Under the pieces are notes generated by a model. That model made no database searches. It was not told the DNA's origin and saw only the letters and a list, made by a program, of their open reading frames with translations. From Gloeocapsopsis crepidinum LEGE 06123 (GTDB taxonomy: Bacteria > Cyanobacteriota > Cyanobacteriia > Cyanobacteriales > Chroococcidiopsidaceae): a DNA stretch of 64,000 nucleotides. The DNA lies in contig NZ_JADEWN010000011.1 of the NCBI RefSeq assembly GCF_015207655.1, positions 1-64,000 of the forward strand, written 5' to 3'. Of the stretch, positions 45,489-53,455 are shown piece by piece; within the stretch, counting starts at the first letter, position 1; each line of letters starts with the position of its first letter. Position numbers and translations under genes: made by a program.

Positions 45489-46023
45489 TGTGCTTTGAAG
45501 TTCCTCCTATTTCAGGTGGAAACGACTCAGATCGCCAAAAATGTTCGGCAAAAGCAACCGTGGGGTGCATTGGTGCTTTTGGTTTAGTGTGTAGAGGCAT
45601 ACCAGCTTCAAGAGGAGTGCGATCGCTTTTACGTTGGTTACACCTTTCGCAAGCCGTGACGACATTATCCCAAGTGTGTAAACCACCCCTAGATACTGGA
45701 AGGACATGATCGAGTGTCAAATGTTTGCGGCTGCCACAGTATTGACAGGTATGGTTGTCGCGCCGCAGCACTTCGCGCCGATTGACTGGCGGAACTTTCC
45801 AAATTCGTTCGACACTGGCGACTGTTAGTCGAATATAAGCTGGAACTGCAAGTACAATACTTGGCGATCGCACGAACCAGCTTGTCTCTTGAACTAAATC
45901 TAGTGCTTCAGCTTTACCTGCAATTAATAGTTGAACAGCTCGTCGGACGTTAACTTTACTGATCGGAAGATAATTTTTGGAAAATACAACTACTGACTGG
46001 TCTAATACTTGATTTACGATCAT
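45466..46023 (-). CDS. HNH endonuclease
   Basis: 185-residue protein. The C-terminal HNH fold has CQYC (zinc), LTLDHVLPVSRGG, the asparagine in TWDNVVTACERCNQRK and a second CXXC. The N-terminal 75 residues (VVVFSKNYLPISKVNVRRAV) are the conserved region of this standalone family. It is chromosomal, lacks a phage context and is common in cyanobacteria; role unknown. A rho-independent terminator of the preceding gene lies just upstream. Confidence 0.85.
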   Translation of the reverse strand: MIVNQVLDQSVVVFSKNYLPISKVNVRRAVQLLIAGKAEALDLVQETSWFVRSPSIVLAVPAYIRLTVASVERIWKVPPVNRREVLRRDNHTCQYCGSRKHLTLDHVLPVSRGGLHTWDNVVTACERCNQRKSDRTPLEAGMPLHTKPKAPMHPTVAFAEHFWRSESFPPEIGGTSKHNAETNIS

Positions 46024-46042
46024 AATAACCTAGCTCCTATAT

Positions 46043-46077
46043 AAAAAACCCCCACTTCTGTACGCGAGAAGCAGGGG
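46043..46077 (-). terminator. Rho-independent terminator between small genes
   Basis: On the minus strand, CCCC-TG-CTTCT pairs with AGAAG-T-GGGG around a seven-base loop, followed by TTTTTT at 46048-46043. It ends transcripts from the 46101-46364 gene before HNH. Confidence 0.75.
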
Positions 46078-46100
46078 CTGGGAAAGACCTTTAAATCCTT

Positions 46101-46364
46101 TTATCTTTGTGTAGGTATAACGTGCCATCTACACCTCCCGCTCAGCTTCTTTAGTTGTAGTGCAGTTAATAGCACATTACACAAATCTGCTAAATTTTCA
46201 CCCTTAACTTTTCTAGCTTGCCAATGTTCTAAGCGATCGCCTCTTATTTTTTGGACAAAGTTGCTACCTGTGCCTAATCTTTTGAGTTCAATAGCTTTTA
46301 TCTCCCACAGATCAACACCTAGGGTAAAAACCACAGAAACAGAAGTAGAGTCGGTACGTTTCAC
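46101..46364 (-). CDS. Small basic hypothetical protein
   Basis: 87-residue, Arg/Lys-rich protein from a GTG at 46364. No family recognised. The terminator just downstream at 46043-46077 is the best evidence that this is a real transcript. The C terminus (SGRCRWHVIPTQR) is strongly basic. Confidence 0.45.
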   Translation of the reverse strand: MKRTDSTSVSVVFTLGVDLWEIKAIELKRLGTGSNFVQKIRGDRLEHWQARKVKGENLADLCNVLLTALQLKKLSGRCRWHVIPTQR

Positions 46365-46540
46365 AGGAAGCTTTCTCTTGCGTGGAGGGCTTGACGAACT
46401 TTGTTATGACACAGCCTAATCTTGGCGCATACCGCAAAAAACTACAAGCTGGATGCCTACAGTTGAGCGTGATATTTGAACATTACTTTAAACATACTAC
46501 ACTTGTATTACTAACCTGTCTAGATATTTCAGGAGAAAAA

Positions 46541-46870
46541 ATGCATACACTCACACGTACTGCAACTACAGAAATGGAAGTCACCAGCATTCGCTTGGAA
46601 AAAGAACTAAAAGATCGCCTCAAAGAACTCGCTGGTAATCAAGGTTATCAAGCGTTGATCCGAGATATTCTGTGGAAATACGTACAGCAGAAATCTAGTG
46701 ACTATGTGCACTCACCAGCTGATATCCGAGCTAGTATTGCAGCAACAGCTCAGAAAGAAGAACACTGTGTGATTACAGGACAATCAATTCAACCACAAGA
46801 ACCTATGCTATTGGGGTTAACTACCTACGGAGATTTGGTTCCCATTAGCATGAAGAGTTTACCTATGTAG
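46541..46870 (+). CDS. Ribbon-helix-helix-type small protein
   Basis: 109 residues from ATG 46541, with AGGAG nine bases upstream. VTSIRLEKELKDRLKELAGNQ followed by GYQALIRDILWKYV is a CopG/RHH-like DNA-binding segment. The C-terminal half (EHCVITGQSIQPQEPMLLGL) has a CXXTG-like turn. No toxin partner lies next to it. The longer frame from 46382 lacks a ribosome site. Confidence 0.65.
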   Translation: MHTLTRTATTEMEVTSIRLEKELKDRLKELAGNQGYQALIRDILWKYVQQKSSDYVHSPADIRASIAATAQKEEHCVITGQSIQPQEPMLLGLTTYGDLVPISMKSLPM

Positions 46871-47287
46871 TACTCTACTGAGAATAGCTTGAAGTTTTTA
46901 GTAACTCATAGATAGTGGCGGGCAATATACTTCCCGCCGCTCTAAAATTTCACGGAAAAACTTTATCTAAAAATTTATGTAAAGTTTTTACATATCTGAG
47001 GGAGAAACATTTTCTCATAAGCATTTTAGCTAGTTGGTTCTGATTAAATAGTTGCTCATAATCAGCGAATCTACTGATTCTCTATAGCTGCAGGCAGGAT
47101 ATTGTGGAGCAATAAATTCTCAGCATTGGTTTCATCAATTCTTCTATGTTTTTTAATTATTCGTTGTCTACATCTTTCTCAGTAGGGGCATCCTAAATAG
47201 GAAAGTATTAGCTGTGAGGTGAGCAATTGTGTCAACTCATTCATGGGCAACAGTCAATAGTGTATTGCTAAGCATAAAAATCAAGGG
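46871..47287. other. Intergenic region before the histidine kinase
   Basis: 417 bp. A strong stem GGCGGG (46917-46922) / CCCGCC (46933-46938) with a ten-base loop lies 47 bp after the RHH gene. No U tract follows, so it is either a weak terminator or a structured 3' end. Nothing else seen. Confidence 0.5.
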
Positions 47288-49336
47288 ATGTCTAAAGTAT
47301 CGTTCTGTCAATCTGTGCGACTACTACAACAGAGCAAGTCAAAAATGAAGCCGCTTTTATCGTCGCAATCTCATTGCCCAGATGAAACTAATTGCTCGCA
47401 AAAATATTCAGTTAGATTGATGCAGCATCAAATAGAATCCGCCCATCTGGGAGAACAAATCAATCAGATTATCTTGAATGGCTCTGATAACGAAACGCGG
47501 CTACCGAAAATAGCACAAATTCTAGGAGAGGCTTTTCAGGTAGACTGGTGTAGTATTATCACGACAGCTGACGAGCAAGATACAGCTCAGATAGTTGGTC
47601 ATTGGTGCTCGAATGAGAATTTAACAGTTCCCCAGCAACCATTATTATCTTCACTACAACAATTCGCATTGGCGTATGCATCCCGCCCATTTGTATTTGA
47701 CGATGTTAAGGCAGCAATGCCTAATTTCACAGCACAGCTACCACTTGAAGTAGGAGCAATTTTAGGTATACCGCTTTGGTGTGAAGGTAAAATCGGCGGT
47801 GTTATCAGTTTTCTGCGGGCACAACCTTATCATTGGAGTGAGGAAGAACAAGCAAGTGCTTTGGCTGTGGCGACATCGGTAGCGATCGCCATTACTCAAA
47901 TCTTACAAAATCGGTTGATCGCTTCTTTACAGCAGCAAGTCACAACTTCAGCACAATATCAAACATTGATCAACCAAATTACAATGGCTAGCCGCAGTTC
48001 CTTAGACTTAGATCGTATTTTTCAGCTAGCACTCTCCCAAACAGCTCAAACACTCAAAGTAGATCGCGGTTGTATTCTTACTTTAAAGTACGCAGATCCT
48101 TTATTCAAAGTCCGTCAGCGGCAGAAGAAAATTCCTCAAGCCATAGCTACAGTTGTCAGTGAATGGCAAGGCTGTCATACCGACTTAGCGACGAGTCGTA
48201 GTTCTATCAACCAGTTCTCGCTTTCGGAAAGTTGGTTGTGTCAGCAAGGACTACTAAACTTTCCCCAACCAATTGTTATTAATAGTCAAGAAAAGTTCTC
48301 TCAACTGAACTACCAGCAAGAAACTCCTGATGTCTTTGATGTTCACTCTTGGCAATCTTTAGCCATGCTACCACTAGAAAATCAGGGTACCGTGCTGGGA
48401 TTTATTGTATTACAGCATTCATGCGCTCATCTTTGGCAAGAAGACGAGCTAGCTTTACTCGAACTGGTCAGCACTCAAATCAGTACTGCGATTATTCAAA
48501 GCCAAACTCTGCGCCAAGTCCAATCTTTAGTAGAAGAACGCACGGCTCAACTACAACGCAGCTTGGAAGTTCAGGCAAAATTATATGAAAAAACTCGCCA
48601 GCAAATTGACCAGTTGCGGCAACTCAATCAGTTGAAGGATGAGTTTGTGAGTACAATGAATCACGAACTACGAACGCCGTTAACTAGTATGAGCTTAGCA
48701 ATTAAGATGCTACGTCAACCTGGATTACCCACAGAACGGCAAGCTAAGTATTTGGATATTTTAGAGCAACAGTGTTCTCAAGAAATCAATTTAATTAACG
48801 ATCTCCTCAGACTTCAGGAACTTGAATCGCATAAAGCACTCTTGAATGTAGAAACAGTCAATCTTGCCGCTCAACTTGAGCATATCGCGTGTTTGTTTGC
48901 AGACAAGTGGAAAGATAAAGGACTAGCTTTCAGTGTAAATCTTCCTAAAACACCTCTACTACTCCAAACTGATGCTGAAAGTTTGCATCGTATTCTACAA
49001 GAATTATTAACCAATGCTGGCAAATATTCTGAACCCAATTCTACAGTGATTATCAACGCACGGCATCAAGATAATCAGATCGTCCTACAATTAATTAATC
49101 ATGGTCCTGGTATTGCTGCAGAGGATGTTACCCACATTTTTGATAAGTTTCGTCGCGGTCAAGGTGTGACCCAACAAGCAATTCAAGGCACTGGTTTAGG
49201 GCTGGCTCTGGTAAAGTGTTTAGTACAACACATTGATGGTGCGATCGCCGTTTCTAGTACTGTCAGTCAATCTGGCAGTAGTGAAATTTGCTTTACGCTG
49301 ACGCTACCATTAACTTTGAACCAAGCTCAAACTTAG
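47288..49336 (+). CDS. GAF-domain sensor histidine kinase
   Basis: 682 residues, soluble. It has two GAF-like domains (about 65-200 and 235-400), a coiled linker, HisKA with phospho-accepting His459 in MNHELRTPL, and an ATPase domain with N-box LLTNAGKYS, HIFDKFRRG and GTGLGLALVK. Cyanobacterial GAFs may bind a bilin, but I see no clear chromophore Cys in the expected place; Cys residues are at scattered positions. No response regulator is adjacent. It starts at ATG 47288, though a start slightly downstream is possible. Confidence 0.88.
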   Translation: MSKVSFCQSVRLLQQSKSKMKPLLSSQSHCPDETNCSQKYSVRLMQHQIESAHLGEQINQIILNGSDNETRLPKIAQILGEAFQVDWCSIITTADEQDTAQIVGHWCSNENLTVPQQPLLSSLQQFALAYASRPFVFDDVKAAMPNFTAQLPLEVGAILGIPLWCEGKIGGVISFLRAQPYHWSEEEQASALAVATSVAIAITQILQNRLIASLQQQVTTSAQYQTLINQITMASRSSLDLDRIFQLALSQTAQTLKVDRGCILTLKYADPLFKVRQRQKKIPQAIATVVSEWQGCHTDLATSRSSINQFSLSESWLCQQGLLNFPQPIVINSQEKFSQLNYQQETPDVFDVHSWQSLAMLPLENQGTVLGFIVLQHSCAHLWQEDELALLELVSTQISTAIIQSQTLRQVQSLVEERTAQLQRSLEVQAKLYEKTRQQIDQLRQLNQLKDEFVSTMNHELRTPLTSMSLAIKMLRQPGLPTERQAKYLDILEQQCSQEINLINDLLRLQELESHKALLNVETVNLAAQLEHIACLFADKWKDKGLAFSVNLPKTPLLLQTDAESLHRILQELLTNAGKYSEPNSTVIINARHQDNQIVLQLINHGPGIAAEDVTHIFDKFRRGQGVTQQAIQGTGLGLALVKCLVQHIDGAIAVSSTVSQSGSSEICFTLTLPLTLNQAQT

Positions 49337-49343
49337 AACAACA

Positions 49344-49928
49344 GTGACTCAACACGACCCTAACCTGGAACTAGTCTCAAATACCGCTGCGATCAACAAT
49401 GCGACAAGTTCGGGAACAATAGAAGCATTGTTACAGGCGGTGGAAGTGCGAACTGAGCGCTTGGCTGAGCGACACCGTAGAATTTCTGCTCGTATTCAAA
49501 TTCCTCATTCAATCGAGCAAGTCTGGCAAGTCCTCACCGACTATGAGACATTAGCCGACTTTATCCCAAATTTAGCTCGTAGCCATCGCCTTGAACATCC
49601 CACAGGTGGTATTCGTCTAGAGCAAGTTGGTACCCAGCGCTTGCTTAATTTCAACTTCTCCGCACGAGTGATTCTTGACCTAGAAGAAAAGTTTCCTCAA
49701 GAAATCAATTTTCAAATGGTTGAAGGTGACTTCAAAGACTTCTCTGGTAGTTGGTGCTTGGAGCCTTGTTTGGTTGCGAATCAAGCAGGAACGGCTCTAG
49801 AGTACATTGTTCGGGTTCTACCAAAGCGTACCATGCCAATTTCGATCATTGAGCGCCGTTTAAGTAGAGATATGCAAACAAATTTGATTGCTATTCATCA
49901 AAGAGTCACAGAACTATTTACTTTTTAA
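49344..49928 (+). CDS. SRPBCC/START-like (cyclase/dehydrase) protein
   Basis: 194-residue ligand-binding fold: ARIQIPHSIEQVWQVLTDYE near 52, GIRLEQVGTQRLLNF and a C-terminal long helix. Starts with GTG 49344, 7 bp after the kinase stop, so likely co-transcribed with it. Polyketide-cyclase-like proteins often bind hydrophobic ligands, including membrane-linked pigments or lipids. A role as the kinase's ligand carrier is speculation. Confidence 0.8.
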   Translation: MTQHDPNLELVSNTAAINNATSSGTIEALLQAVEVRTERLAERHRRISARIQIPHSIEQVWQVLTDYETLADFIPNLARSHRLEHPTGGIRLEQVGTQRLLNFNFSARVILDLEEKFPQEINFQMVEGDFKDFSGSWCLEPCLVANQAGTALEYIVRVLPKRTMPISIIERRLSRDMQTNLIAIHQRVTELFTF

Positions 49929-49954
49929 ATCTTGAAAATAAGTAAGCAAATCAA

Positions 49955-49994
49955 GGTTAGGGAAACAGAATTGCCAGATGCATCCCTAATCTTT
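49955..49994 (+). terminator. Terminator after the SRPBCC gene
   Basis: GGTTAGGGA pairs with TCCCTAATC (one G-U) around a 19-base loop, followed by TTT. It ends the kinase/SRPBCC transcript. Confidence 0.5.
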
Positions 49995-50068
49995 CCCTTA
50001 CCTATATATCGTAAGGTACACTTCGCCTTAATAACACTATTTTAACGCCTTTTAACTGGGCTTTAAAT

Positions 50069-50140
50069 ACCCCCAGGGGAATTCGAATCCCCGTCGCCTC
50101 CGTGAAAGGGAGGTGTCCTAGGCCTCTAGACGATGGGGGC
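50069..50140 (-). tRNA. tRNA-Glu (anticodon TTC)
   Basis: The minus strand folds as a 72-nt tRNA: acceptor arm GCCCCCA/TGGGGGT, anticodon loop CCTTTCACGG with anticodon TTC, and T-loop GATTCGAAT. No encoded CCA is seen. Besides translation, charged tRNA-Glu is the precursor for tetrapyrrole (chlorophyll, heme, bilin) synthesis in cyanobacteria. Confidence 0.93.
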
Positions 50141-50214
50141 GTCTGATTTGCACTTTTATTAGAATAGCGAGCTTAGCGTGATTTTGTCAACACTTTATGA
50201 AAAAAAAGATGCTT

Positions 50215-50493
50215 CTACGCTAAATCAGATGAATTCCTCAACCGCATCAGTTGACGGCGCATTTGCGGCGAGGCTTCTAGCTCAGAAATTTCTTGTGCTT
50301 CTACGTGTGCCTGCAAAGGTTCCATATACTCATCCTCCCCACTAGCAAACGCCTCGATCAGCAACTCTAGTAAGTCTTCGCGATTACGTAAAACACATTT
50401 TTCTTCAATCAGTCGAAATTTGAGCTGGACGTTGCACTCGTAAACGCCGACTTCGACTTTGCTTTGTTGGGGTGGTATTGCATTAGATTTCAT
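50215..50493 (-). CDS. Conserved cyanobacterial small protein
   Basis: 92 residues: SKVEVGVYECNVQLKFRLIE at the N terminus and SPQMRRQLMRLRN near the C terminus, which I recognise as a conserved hypothetical of cyanobacteria (Npun-type), function unknown. Acidic middle (ASGEDEYMEP). Follows tRNA-Glu by about 75 bp on the same strand and reads towards it. Confidence 0.7.
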   Translation of the reverse strand: MKSNAIPPQQSKVEVGVYECNVQLKFRLIEEKCVLRNREDLLELLIEAFASGEDEYMEPLQAHVEAQEISELEASPQMRRQLMRLRNSSDLA

Positions 50494-51035
50494 ACTTTTA
50501 AATATCCAATTTTTTGTAGTAATTAAGTAAATAACTGATATATCGGTCTTAATCTAAGGATGTTTATTTTCGACACAGATAAATAAATCTCAGCTACCTC
50601 ACTTTAACTTTTCTTGACAAATTTTAAAAACCGGAGAATTAAGATCAATATGGTCAATCACTATTATTCAGCCTTTAAGCTGAAATACAATAAAGTTTCT
50701 GTAAGGAGTTTGTAAGAGTTGTCTAATTTTTTATATATGACGGTGCCAATGGTTTCTAAGTTTCACTTAGCAGACAAGTTCCGTTGGCACGCTTGTATTT
50801 ATTAACACCTGGGCAACTTAGAAAATAAATTCCTTATTAAAGAAATATATAGAGGAAATTTAAACCGAAGTACAATTGTAAGCTGCTCTAAACAAAAATT
50901 AGGTTGATCTAATGTTAAAAATTTGCTAATCAGAATGTAGTAAGTAACGCAGAAATACTGAGATTTTTTTTTACTATTCTCTCTTTATTGCTATTTTGGA
51001 AAAGTAGCATTATGCGAAGTTACAGGAGATTACCA
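50494..51035. other. Divergent intergenic region before leuD
   Basis: 542 bp, AT-rich. It holds the strong nested hairpin at 50743-50790, described separately. No gene or promoter pair is called. Confidence 0.5.
50743..50790. promoter_or_regulatory. Nested stem-loop upstream of leuD
   Basis: GTGCCAATGG (50743-50752) pairs with CCGTTGGCAC (50781-50790) as a 10-bp stem with one G-U. Inside it, CTAAG and CTTAG form a second 5-bp stem with a UUUCA loop. It could be an untranslated RNA, a leader element or an operator. It resembles no RNA family I can name. Confidence 0.5.
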
Positions 51036-51578
51036 ATGAGTAAAGTCATTCAAGGTAAAATTTTTGTTGTTGACGATAATATAGACACGGATCAGATTAT
51101 TCCTGCAGAGTACTTAACACTAGTCCCTTCTAAGCTTGATGAGTACGAGAAGTTAGGAAGTTATGCTTTAATTGGATTGCCTGATCGATATGGCAAGTTT
51201 GTTACTCCAGGGCAAGCGAAGACAGAATATCCAATTATCGTGGCAGGAGAAAATTTTGGTTGTGGCTCTTCGCGAGAACACGCACCGATCGCCTTGGGTG
51301 CTTCCGGTGTTAAAGCAGTTGTAGCACAATCTTATGCACGGATTTTTTTTCGTAATTGTGCAGCTACGGGTGAACTCTACCCTTGGGAATCAGTAGAACG
51401 TCTGTGCGATGAGTTTCAGACTGGTCAAGAGGTCACGATTGACTTTGACCAAAATCAAATTACTAATCATTCCCTGAATAAAGTATACGTTCTTAAGTCT
51501 TTAGGTGAAGTTAGACCGGTTATTGATGCAGGTGGCATTTTTGCCTATGCCCGCCAAACAGGAATGATTTCACGTTAA
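51036..51578 (+). CDS. leuD: 3-isopropylmalate dehydratase small subunit (LeuD)
   Basis: Swivelling domain subunit of isopropylmalate isomerase for leucine biosynthesis. The 180-residue protein has the substrate loop GCGSSREHAP and NIDTDQIIPAEYL; AGGAG upstream supports ATG 51036 over a longer frame. The large subunit LeuC is not in the window. A homoaconitase-like activity is a possible alternative, as the families overlap. Confidence 0.88.
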   Translation: MSKVIQGKIFVVDDNIDTDQIIPAEYLTLVPSKLDEYEKLGSYALIGLPDRYGKFVTPGQAKTEYPIIVAGENFGCGSSREHAPIALGASGVKAVVAQSYARIFFRNCAATGELYPWESVERLCDEFQTGQEVTIDFDQNQITNHSLNKVYVLKSLGEVRPVIDAGGIFAYARQTGMISR

Positions 51579-51692
51579 GCGCGATCGCCTTTGGCGCTGA
51601 GAAAAGCGCAATCGCTGAAATTATGGGCATAAACTTATGCAGATCCGGTCTAAAATGAGTTCAGTGTGATTCCTCTGTTAAATCATCCACCT

Positions 51693-52049
51693 ATGGAAGA
51701 TCAGCTTCTTAAGTCCACAACCCGCCATGTACGCATCTTTTCTGCTGAAGTGGATAAAGATGGTGAACTAGTGCCTAGTAACCAAGTTCTGACACTGGAT
51801 GTAGACCCAGATAACGAATTCAACTGGAATGAAGATGCTCTCCAACAGGTGTACCGCAAGTTTGATGACTTAGTAGAGTCTTATAGTGGTGCCGACTTAA
51901 CTGATTACAATCTTCGCCGGATTGGGTCAGATTTAGAGCATTTTATCCGTCATCTCTTGCAAAGTGGTCAAATCGGCTACAATCTTCAAGGGCGCGTTGT
52001 TAATTACAGTATGGGTATTCCGCAAGTTGCATCTGATGATAGCAAGTAA
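51693..52049 (+). CDS. ndhM: NAD(P)H-quinone oxidoreductase subunit M
   Basis: 118-residue oxygenic-phototroph-specific subunit of the NDH-1 hydrophilic arm. The sequence [33 protein letters not shown] and [20 protein letters not shown] is diagnostic. ATG 51693 is preferred over GTG 51666. It links this locus functionally with the ndhF3/ndhD3 genes 30 kb away. A terminator follows. Confidence 0.95.
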   Translation: MEDQLLKSTTRHVRIFSAEVDKDGELVPSNQVLTLDVDPDNEFNWNEDALQQVYRKFDDLVESYSGADLTDYNLRRIGSDLEHFIRHLLQSGQIGYNLQGRVVNYSMGIPQVASDDSK

Positions 52050-52152
52050 GCTGTCCTGTAAAGTACTATAAAGCACAAGGTTCAACTTGAAAGTCCACAC
52101 TGACGATCGCTGTCAAGATAGTGAACTCTCAGTGTATTGCTATAAAATTAGT

Positions 52153-52186
52153 ATCCAGGGATAGTATCTCGCTCCCTGGATTATTT
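52153..52186 (+). terminator. Terminator after ndhM
   Basis: ATCCAGGGA (52153-52161) and TCCCTGGAT (52173-52181) form a perfect 9-bp stem with an 11-base loop, followed by TATTT. Confidence 0.6.
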
Positions 52187-52242
52187 CGTTAACCTTTCAA
52201 GCTAGTCATGAAGGACTTAATAACGTAAGCTGTTGTATAAGT

Positions 52243-52515
52243 TTACCACCACTTACGGTCGCCTTCTTCGTCAACTCGTGCTTGCCTGATTACATCTGAA
52301 ATTTCTTCTGCATCTTTAACATGATGTAGAGCCTTTTCTTCTCCATCTGGCTCATCTACTACAAAATACGCAGGAACTTCAATATGATCTCCAGTAATAT
52401 CTGGAGAATCTACCGCAAGCTGCTGAGATTTTTCTTCTATCGTTTCGGGTTGCTCGGAAATAACATCGCCAGGGTTTACGGCACGATGAGTATCTTTTTC
52501 TTGTTCGTTTGCCAT
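52243..52515 (-). CDS. Acidic hypothetical protein
   Basis: 90 residues, strongly acidic (EKDTHRAVNPGDVISEQPET, VDEPDGEEKALHH). No family recognised. The C-terminal RQARVDEEGDRKWW is amphipathic. Convergent with ndhM, so independent of it. Confidence 0.5.
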   Translation of the reverse strand: MANEQEKDTHRAVNPGDVISEQPETIEEKSQQLAVDSPDITGDHIEVPAYFVVDEPDGEEKALHHVKDAEEISDVIRQARVDEEGDRKWW

Positions 52516-53455
52516 AAATTTAGAAGAGTAACTTTACATTAAACTAATTTTTATTACAGATTAAAGAACAACAAAGGCGATCGCATCTTTCCAGCGACAT
52601 AAATTGATATATAAGTAAGCGGGTGAAAATAAACGTAACTTAAATATTGTTATTGGTTAATGGTCAATAGTCAATAGAGTAACAATTAACTATTAACCAG
52701 CATGAAATGGGCGATCAACAATTACGCTCACTTAATTATAAAAAGTGCTGTTTTTATTTGGTTTCTAGCGCTATTTTTTCCTATTTATATATAACTTTTA
52801 CTAGAATAAAATAATTGTACATGAGTCATAAACCATTGCTATTAGTAGTCAATTTTACTTTATTCTTAATCACTCACCTTCAGCTCAAATGTCTTAACTT
52901 AATCAAGCTCATACATAGCATTAGGTAGAATAAGGCTACTTTTCAGTACTGGAAAGTAGTATTTTCGATTGAGATTAAGAATGTTCTATTCTTTTGATTA
53001 AAATACTTATTGCAATGATGACAATGTTGGGCTGAAATGAATATTTACTTGAAAAAAAATAGACAGCAAGTAAATTAACAGATATATTATTAAGAAAATA
53101 ATTAGCTAATGTATTATTTTATAAAGTAAGAACAAGAAACTATATTTGGCAAATCAAAGTCTTTATTATGGGAAACTAATACTATTCAGCTTCACTTAAT
53201 ATAAACGAATAATGACTAAGGTAATAACCAAGATTAATTAAGAATTTCAGGTATCGTGCGAGAAAAGCCTATCCTATAATTAGAAAAATTGTATCAAAAT
53301 ATCGAAATTTCAGATCGTGAAAATTGTTCGACAGCAGAATACCAGAGACAGAGAAATTTTGCATGAAGCTCTTGATGTGGCAATTTAGAGAGTAATCAGT
53401 TTGTAATAGTAGGACTGCTGTACAAAATTCTCAATGGCTGATTGGTGCGAAAACT
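52516..53455. other. Long AT-rich intergenic region with dispersed repeat copy 1
   Basis: 940 bp without a gene or convincing frame. Bases about 52577-52738 are copy 1 of a 150-bp element repeated at about 55808-55960 (see finding). The rest is AT-rich and shows no strong hairpin by eye. Confidence 0.6.
52577..52738 (+). repeat. Dispersed repeat, copy 1
   Basis: Shares with 55808-55960, in the same orientation, the blocks GCGATCGC..CTT..CC, TAAGT.AGC/GAGT.GGT.AAAATAAA.GTAACTT, a variable run with AATGGTCA, AGTAACAA and GCGATCAAC.ATTA. Degenerate, with gaps. Confidence 0.55.

Noticed and set aside
46917-46938. Strong rho-independent terminator after the RHH gene
   Set aside because: The GGCGGG/CCCGCC stem is good, but no U tract follows, so it is kept only as a structured element.
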